From Calamus simplicifolius (Eukaryota; Streptophyta; Magnoliopsida; Arecales; Arecaceae), in assembly GCA_900491605.1 (NCBI GenBank), contig UESW01001878.1, positions 226,411-290,410 on the forward strand: a DNA stretch of 64,000 bases, given 5' to 3'. This document shows, piece after piece, positions 57,424-64,000 of this stretch; the stretch's first letter is position 1; each line of letters opens with the position of its first letter. The notes beneath the pieces were generated by a model that did not search any database, was not told the origin of the DNA, and saw only the letters and a list, made by a program, of their open reading frames with translations. The position numbers and the translations under genes are program-made.

Positions 57424-58597
57424 ATGCCTCGCCACACAGAAGTATGCGACAAGTTGGAGGTTCCCAGGCTGGTGACTCTGGCCAGTAAGAGGCCAGCAAA
57501 CTTCTAGAGGCTCTGGTTCCATTAATGTGGCTGGTAATGGCCAGCAACAGCGCCAGACTGAGATACTTCAGGCCCTTGTGGAAATGTTGCAAGCTATGCA
57601 GCAGCAGATCCAACAAGTGGTGCCTGCTCAGCCCGTCCCTCCTACTCCACAAAACCATGAGTCGAACCTGAACCACCAGTCCAGCCCGCTCCACCGCAAC
57701 CCTGGCAAGGAGGAGGTCGGAGCTTTACTGAATTTAAGAGCTTAGCCCCTGCTCCCTTCTCTGGATCCACCAACCCCGCTGATGCTGAGGGATGGATGAG
57801 GGAGATGGAGAAGGCCTTCATGGCCCATGGTAGCCAGGAGGAGGAGCGGATTAGATTTGCCACCTACCTTCTTCAAGGGGAGGCATATGATTGATGGTTG
57901 CATATGGAGCAGCGATTGGGTGGACAGGCTGTTTCCTGGAGGGAGTTTAAGGAGACCTTTTTCAACAAATACTTTCCCAGTAGTGTGCAAAGACAGATGG
58001 AGTCTGAGTTTCTGGAGCTGAAACAGAAGAATCTCTATGTGGCCCAGTATGAAGCTGAGTTCACTAGGCTAGCCCGGTTTGCTCCGAAAATAGTGACCAC
58101 TGAGAGAGCCAAAATCACCAGGTTCACTGAAGGACTGCGACCCAAACTGAGGCAAACAGTCAATGCATTTGAACTCTCCACTATTGTGCTGTAGTGAGCA
58201 AAGCCCTGGTGATCGAAAGAGACATGAATAGGAACCAGAAAGAGTGGGAGCTAAAGACGAAGAGGAAGGGGTCTCCTTCGGGCCAGTCTTCGGGGCAGGC
58301 TAAGAAGAAAGATACATATCAGCCCCCCTCAGGACCGAAGGGTAAGGAGACCCGTTGCCCTCACTGCGGGAACTTCCACCCGGGAGGCAGTGCCGTGGGC
58401 CGAGAGGTGCCTGCTTTATATGTGGGAAAGTGGATCACAAGATGGCCACTTGTCCTCTTCGGAGGGATCAGCTGCCTTCTCCAAATCTTGGGATGAACCA
58501 GCCGCATCAGCCGAGGACCCAGGGAAGGGTCTTCACCCTCACCCAACAGGATGCTGCCGCTTCAAACTCCGTTGTGGCAGGTATACCTGTTACTTAA
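57424..58597 (+). pseudogene. Gag of the Tekay-like element, several frameshifts
   Basis: ATG at 57424 gives MPRHTEVCDKL, but frame changes follow near 57455 and 57520. The Gln-rich segment (MQQQIQQVVPAQPVPPTPQ) is in one frame, and the capsid domain from about 57735 is in another (FSGSTNPADAEGWMREME, then a TGA near 57894). WREFKETFFNKYFPSSVQ, YVAQYEAEFTRLARFAP and ITRFTEGLRP complete the gag domain (PF03732) before a stop at 58192-58194. The zinc knuckle CFICGKVDHKMATC (CX2CX4HX4C, about 58413-58454) is intact in a further frame. Gag would coat and package the RNA. Confidence 0.85.
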
Positions 58598-58702
58598 GAA
58601 CTCCTTTAATATTATTTCGTTCGTAGGCAATATAATGCATTGATCATGAAGGATAAATAGGATCCGCTATATGACATCTAAGACAACTAAACTTTGTGAT
58701 CA

Positions 58703-60144
58703 GGGACAATTAAAGTAGGCAACACTTATGCTCAGACTTTAGTAGATCCGGGTGCCACGCATTCGTTTATATCTGATGCTTATCTTGCCAATAATGCATC
58801 GTTGACACCTGTTCCCTTAGAACAAGAGTTGCTCATTGCATTCCCAAATATAGATGTTATGAGGGTGGAGTCTGTATGCAGATCCTGCCAGATCAACGTA
58901 GGCGACAAGAGGCTGGAGGCTGATCTAATCGTCCTTCCACTAAAGTCCTTGATGTTATCCTTGGGATGGACTGGTTGGCCTCCTATCATGCTTCGGTAGA
59001 CTGTTTCAGGAAAATGGTGATCTTCAAAATCCCTAATCAGCCTGAATTCAGTTTTACTGGAAGCCAGGAACACCTGGCCTCAGTGTTTGTATCAGCACTG
59101 CGGGCTGCCAAATATTTGATGAAAGGAGGCCAAGGGTTTCTTGCTGTGGTCAAGGACCTTCAGCAGGAAGAGGTGAAGTTGGAGGATATTCCAGTGGCTA
59201 TGGAGTTTCCTGACGTCTTCCCAGATGATTTGACTGAATTGCCTCCAGACCGGGAAGTGGAGTTCACCATTAATTTGGTCCCTGGCACTGGACCTATATC
59301 CAAGGCCCCTTATCGTATGGCCCCAGCTGAACTAAAAGAGTTGAAGGACCAATTGCAGGAGCTCCTAGACCAGGGATTTATTAGACCGAGTGTCTCTCCT
59401 TGGGGTGCTCCAGTATTATTTGTCAAAAAGAAAGATGGGAGTCTTGCGACTCTGCATTGATTACCGAGAAATCAATAAGGTAACAGTACGGAACAAGTAT
59501 CCTTGCCGAGGATCGATGATCTGTTTGATCAACTCCAAGGAGCTCGGATATTCTCGAAGATTGACCTTCGTCAGGATACCATCAACTCAAGGTCCAGGCT
59601 GGAGATGTGCCTAAGACAGCATTCAGGACTAGGTATGGCCACTACGAGTTCTTGGTGATGTCGTTTGGGTTAACTAATGCCCCGGCAGCATTCATAGACT
59701 TGATGAATGAAATCTTTAAGCCATACTTGGACCAGTTTGTGGTGGTGTTCATTGATGACATCCTGGTGTATTCTAAAAGCCAGGAGGAGCATGTGGACCA
59801 CCTGAAGATTGTTCTGCAAACTCTTCGGGAGAAAAAGCTTTATGCCAAGTTGCAGAAAGTGTGACTTCTGGTTGAGCCAAGTATCATTCTTGGGTCACGT
59901 AATATCTAAAAATGGCATAACTGTGGACCCAAAGAAGATTTAGGAAGTTGTAAATTGGAGTCGACCTTCCAATGTATCTGAAGTCAGAAGCTTCGTGGGG
60001 CTGGCTGGATATTATCGCAGATTCGTAGAGGGCTTTTTCTCACATTGCTCTACCCCTGACTCGCTTGACCCAAAAGCAAGCGAAGTTTGACTGGACCGAG
60101 GAGTGTGAGAGAAGTTTCCAGGAGCTAAAACAACGCCTAGTGTT
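58703..60144 (+). pseudogene. Protease and reverse transcriptase of the Tekay-like element, broken and truncated
   Basis: The protease starts near 58703 (GTIKVGNTYAQTLVDPG). The active-site DSG has become DPG (CCG at 58748-58750), which should kill it. After a frameshift near 58945 come LASYHASVDC and, later, PPDREVEFTINLVPGTGPIS (RT linker, about 59240). RT continues WGAPVLFVKKKDGS, a shift near 59440, CIDYREINKVTVRNKYP, another shift, then FRTRYGHYEFLVMSFGLTNA and the catalytic FIDDILVYSK near 59750-59780. The thumb (VSFLGHVISKNGITVDPKK) and GLAGYYRRFVEGF follow with more shifts. The copy stops at the copia insertion after QELKQRLV-like sequence. Confidence 0.85.
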
Positions 60145-61755
60145 TGTTGGGTTACGGAATGAAAAATCCCAATCTAATTGGAATAAAATTGCAGCGGAAA
60201 CAAAATAAATTTATAACCCACCAAGAATCACATGCATCTCATAAAAACCGAAAGAAGGATAACAAAAATATTACCTTTTGTTATTACCTTTTTAATTAGT
60301 ATGTAATCCTTTTGTTCTTGTGTTGGGTTTTCTCGGATCTTCAAAGGTGCTGCCTTTTAGAAAGACGATCACCCTCTACAGTATCCACACACGAACGGAC
60401 ATCAAAATGGTTTTGAATGCTAGTTCAACCATTCCATTTTTTCACAAAAATGAACCCCTGTTTTCAACTCTATGTTTTTTCATCTTTAAGGCAAAAGATA
60501 TGATGCTTCAAAAGCCCCAATCGACGTGACCTTTTAAATGCCCAATCGACGTGACCTTTCAAATGCCTCACAGACTCTAAAACGTATATATCAAACTATA
60601 TACAAGCCTGCTAGGAATTTTGGTTAACTAAGATTTTAATTGATATTTATTTAAAACTCCTTTTAAATAATAACAATTTAAATCCTTTCCTTACAAAATA
60701 AGGAATATATTTTTAACCAAAAAAAACTTTATGGATTATTTTCTTATCCAATAAGAAAATGTAACAATTTAATTACTTGTCACAATTTAAATTACAAATT
60801 TAATTTTCTTAAAATTAAACTCGAATAAATGGCAACTAATTATTATTTGTAATTTAAAATAATCTCATCATTTTAAATTATATAAAGAGTAACAAATCGT
60901 AACCATTATTGTCCGTTCTTAGTGTGCGACCCTATAGGTTCAATTAACGTTGGTAGTAGGCCTAAATCACATTTTGAACCTACAAGTTATAAGCGACCTC
61001 TAGCAGACATTTGACTACCCAAGTTAAATGAAAAGCTCATGTTCCGAGACAACCTTAAAGTAGCTATTAACATAATCCTTTTGTCACGTGATATCTTGAT
61101 ATATAAGGCATGGAAAGTCAACCTTATATCTCTCTATCTTTAATTTCTCGAAACCCAATTAGACTGACTAAATAAATGATATTGATCTCCATCAATTCAT
61201 TTGAGCATGGCCATGCATTTCTCAGTCTCAATCATTGAGGGCCCAGAGAATATCTCTCTTATATAAGAGGGACAATTCCATCTTAATCACTCATATCTCA
61301 CTACATGATTCTTATTATGTTCAATCATAATCTTTATAATCATCCGGTTAAAGACAACGTTTGATTATGTCAAAAAATAATATTCCTCATGTTGAGAACT
61401 ATGGCAATCTCAGGTCTAAGGATTTAATGACACAACTACTAGAGATTAACTTATGACTTTGATCCATGTATTAATCTCAAGGCGGGTCTTGTCCAATATT
61501 TGTTCTCAACAAATATATATAAATTTGATTTGTATCTCATACACATATTCATCTCATGAATATCATCAAATTTCATACTAATCTTAATTTATTGTTATTC
61601 CCACAACAATAACCGATTAGGGACATTTAGAATAATTCATAATATTATTCAAGGACATTATTATATAATAAACATGCAAATTATAATAATAGTAAATGTT
61701 CATAAATATTCAAAATACCATGTCCATACAATAGGCCTAGGGCACTATTACTACA
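60145..61755 (-). repeat. 3' LTR of the copia element
   Basis: On the minus strand it starts TGTAGTAATAGTGCCCTAGG (61755) and ends CCGTAACCCAACA (60145). It is AT-rich. The purine-rich AGTGCAAGTGAGAGAT directly before it (61756-61771, minus strand) is the polypurine tract. The pol stop codon TAG lies at bases 3-5 of this LTR. Confidence 0.82.
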
Positions 61756-62960
61756 ATCTCTCACTTGCACTAGGCCCACTCATCAATGTATCTATACCTA
61801 TGAACCTAGCATGACGATCATGCTTTGCTTTTGGTAGAGGCTTAGTCAATGGATCAGCAACATGTCATCTGTTGGAACTCTGCATTTTTTACGTCACCTC
61901 TCTCAATGATTCTCGAATGAGATGATAACGCTAAGAATGTGTTGGATCACTGATGTGACCTAGGTTCTTTTGCTTGCGATAGACCATTGTGTACAATAAA
62001 TCAACAGGATTTGTGATGCTAGGAACCACTCCAAGGTCGTAATGAACTCTTGATCCAAACTGCTTCCTTTGCTGCATCAGATACTGTTATGTATTCAGCT
62101 TCAATTGTAGAATCAGCACAGTGCCTTTGCTTTGAACTCTTCCAGCTAACAGCACCACCATTTAAACAAAACACATATCCTGACTACGATCGGAAATCAT
62201 CTTTGTCAGATTGAAAGCTTACATCTATGTACCTCTTACAACTAGATCATCTTCCAATCCGTCATACACCAAGAACATATCTTTAGATCTTCTCAATACT
62301 TAAGAATGTTCTTGACCGCCGTCCAGTGACTCTCACCGAGATCTGACTGGTCTATCTCGTTATGCTTAAGCATAAGAGACATCTGGTCTAGTGCAACATA
62401 GCATACATGATAGACCTATTGCTGAAGCATAAGGAATCTTACTCATGCGCTCTCGCTCATCTTTTGTGTTAGGACATTGAGATTTGCTAAGTGTAATATA
62501 TGAGATAGGCAAGTATCCTCTCTTAGAATCTTGCATACTGAACCTTTTCAGTACTTTGTCTATGTAAGTACTTTGACTTAGACCAATCAGCCTCTTAGAT
62601 CTATCTCTATAGATCTTTATCCCTAGGATATAGGCAGCTTCACCTAAGTCTTTCATTGAGAAACATTTCCCTAACCAAAACTTGACACTCTGCAAGGTAG
62701 GGATATCATTCCCAATGAGTAAAATCATCAACATATAGGACCAGAAATACAATGGCGCTCCCACTAGCTTTCTTGTAAACACAAGGTTCATCTTCATTTT
62801 TGATAAATCCAAACTCTTTGACTGATTCATCAAAATGAAGATTTCCAACTCCGAGAAGCCTGCTTCAAACTATAAATGGATCTTTGAAGCTTGCATACTT
62901 TACTAGAATTCTCAGGTTGTACAAAACCCTCAGGTTGTGTCATGTACACATCTCAAGTAA
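61751..62960 (-). pseudogene. Copia reverse transcriptase and RNase H, broken
   Basis: From the right: MTQPEGFVQPENSSKVCKLQ (about 62950-62890) and RSIYSLKQASRSW, then a shift. YVDD is present at about 62730, but the bases after it are shortened so the frame jumps to ILLIGNDIPTLQSVKFWLG. An open stretch to 62366 holds KCFSMKDLGEAAYILGIKIY and RLIGLSQSTYIDKVLKRF, ending CCTRPDVSYA. RNase H words ADSTIEAEYITVSDAA (about 62080-62125) and HVADPLTKPLPKAKHD (about 61815-61865) follow, and the frame stops at TAG 61753-61751 in the LTR. The enzyme would copy the element's RNA. The frameshifts prevent it here. Confidence 0.85.
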
Positions 62961-63679
62961 GTTTCCATTAAGAAACGCTGTTTAACATCCATTTGCCAAA
63001 TCTCATAGTCTAATATGCAGCAATGGCAATAAGAATTCTAATAGACTTAAGCATGGCTACAGGTGAAAAGGTTTCATCAGTTATACCATGAGTTTGTTTG
63101 AAACCTTTTGCAACTAGCCTTGCTTTGTAAGTATGCACTTACCATCCATGTCAGTTTTCTTTTTGAAAACCCATTTGCACCCAAAGTCTTTGTATCTTCA
63201 GGTGGCTCAACCAAGGTCCATACCTGAATATCATACATGGATTGGATTTCAGACTATGGCCTCTACCATTTCTCAGAGTTGACTGAATCTAACATAGCGC
63301 TGATAGGTAGTAGGTTCATTTTGATCCACTAACAATACATCATGATTATCAGTCACAAGAAATCCATATCTCTCAGGCTCATGACGTATCCTATCCGATC
63401 TACGTAACTTTTGTGCTACAGGGGTGTGTCAACAGTGGTTTGTGACTTTGAGCATTCAAAGCGTTCAATGTTATCTTGTGGTTCCTCGAATCTCTTCGAT
63501 TTGTACCTTGCTCCCACTTGTTCCTTTAGAAATAATTCCCTTTCTAGAAAGACACCATTCCGAGCAACAAACACTTTGTTCTCAATGGGATTGTAAAAGT
63601 AGTATCCTTTAGTCTCTTTAGGATATCACAAAAAAACATTATCAGACTTGGGTTCCAGCTTATTTTGAAACTTGACGTT
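62961..63679 (-). pseudogene. Copia integrase-RT linker, degraded
   Basis: Minus-strand traces of the N-terminal RT region appear, for example words like KQTHGITDETFSPVAM near 63055-63105, along with an acidic linker. Many stops and shifts are present. No separate gene is seen. The plus-strand open frames at about 63411-63612 are shadows. Confidence 0.6.
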
Positions 63680-64000
63680 TTACATAAGCTTCACAACCCA
63701 AAATCTTAAGAAAAGATAACTGGGCTTTTTACCATTCCACATCTCATATGACGTCTTTTCAACCGCTTTGGTTGGAACTTGATTTAGTGTGAACGCAGCT
63801 GTGGCAAGTGCATAACCCCAAAAGGTAAGTGGAAGATCTGTTGGACTCATCATAGATCGAACTATATCTAATAAGATTCGATTCCTTCTTTCAGACACCA
63901 GTCCATTGCGGTGTTCCAGGAGGAGTTAGCTGTGGAATGATTCCACAACTTCTAAGATGGTCATAAAAATCTTGGCTCAAATATTCTCTACCTTGATCAG
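63680..64000 (-). pseudogene. Copia integrase core, C-terminal part
   Basis: Minus-strand GIIPQLTPPGTPQWTGVSER then RRNRILLDIVRSMM and LTFWGYALATAAFTLNQVP: the end of the copia integrase catalytic core. The usual catalytic Glu falls in GVSERRNR. The frame continues to KKPSYLFLRF and is lost near 63680. The rest of integrase and gag lie to the right of the window. Confidence 0.82.

Larger units (their letters stand above)
55152..60144 (+). mobile_element. Tekay/Del-like Ty3/gypsy element, interrupted
   Basis: A 5' LTR (55152-57237, TGTGAGCC...GGCGTGACA), a tRNA-iMet-type primer site, gag with a zinc knuckle, protease and RT follow on the plus strand. At 60144/60145, inside the RNase H linker, a copia element interrupts it, so integrase and the 3' LTR lie outside the window. 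The LTR size of 2.1 kb, the GGTCTGGGGCGTGACA end and the iMet primer fit Tekay/Del chromoviruses. It sits inside the older chromovirus. GGTAG at 55147-55151 should be one copy of its target duplication. Confidence 0.85.
60145..64000 (-). mobile_element. Ty1/copia retrotransposon, 3' part (runs off the window)
   Basis: The left end TGTTGGGTTACGG at 60145 interrupts the RT/RNase H of the Tekay-like element. The preceding GTGTT (60140-60144) should be its target duplication. On the minus strand the order toward lower coordinates is integrase, RT, RNase H, polypurine tract, 3' LTR: copia order. The LTR length (1.6 kb) and its GTGCCCTAGG start suggest an Angela/Tork-type lineage, tentatively. Several frameshifts show it is inactive. 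Confidence 0.85.

Overview
This is a repeat-rich, gene-poor stretch of plant nuclear DNA. The LTR retrotransposons, an EAR-motif C2H2 zinc-finger gene, an isoflavone-reductase-like exon and plant-type splice sites all fit a flowering plant. The Tat, chromovirus and copia families look like those of large monocot genomes. A palm or similar monocot is my guess, not something the sequence proves. Only one gene looks intact and host-encoded: a GIS/ZFP8-type zinc-finger regulator on the minus strand at 6854-7651.

Layout. 300-3128: a complete 2.8-kb non-autonomous LTR element (minus strand, 5-bp target duplication GATAC) with only a gag remnant. 3302-3850: the 3' end of a 5'-truncated LINE (RNase H domain and poly-A). 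3851-10474: AT-rich host DNA carrying the zinc-finger gene. 10475-11438: a solo LTR (duplication AAATT). 14706-22052: a 7.3-kb non-autonomous element (plus strand, duplication AGTAA) with 2.1- and 2.4-kb LTRs and an internal region made almost wholly of 141-, 47- and 60-bp tandem arrays. 22345-23448: two back-to-back inverted-repeat elements. 23740-24905: a probable DNA transposon carrying an isoflavone-reductase-like exon. 24906-34644: AT-rich DNA without recognisable genes.

34645-49528: a 14.9-kb Ty3/gypsy element of the Tat lineage (minus strand, duplication GTATT) with gag, protease, RT, two RNase H domains and integrase, all broken by stops and frameshifts. Between integrase and the 3' LTR, on the opposite strand, lie three separate transcription-unit-like blocks, each ending in AATAAA. 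The first is the gypsy-type 'transposase 28' antisense gene with introns. The other two are small and I do not recognise them. This antisense cassette is the most interesting part of the window.

51345-64000: a roughly 190-bp tandem repeat, then a nest of three retrotransposons. A degenerate chromodomain gypsy element (minus strand) is cut by a Tekay/Del-like gypsy element (plus strand, tRNA-iMet-type primer site), which is itself cut at 60144/60145 by a copia element (minus strand) that runs off the right end.

LTR boundaries rest on TG...CA ends, perfect 5-bp duplications, primer sites and polypurine tracts read directly. No tRNA, rRNA or CRISPR was recognised.
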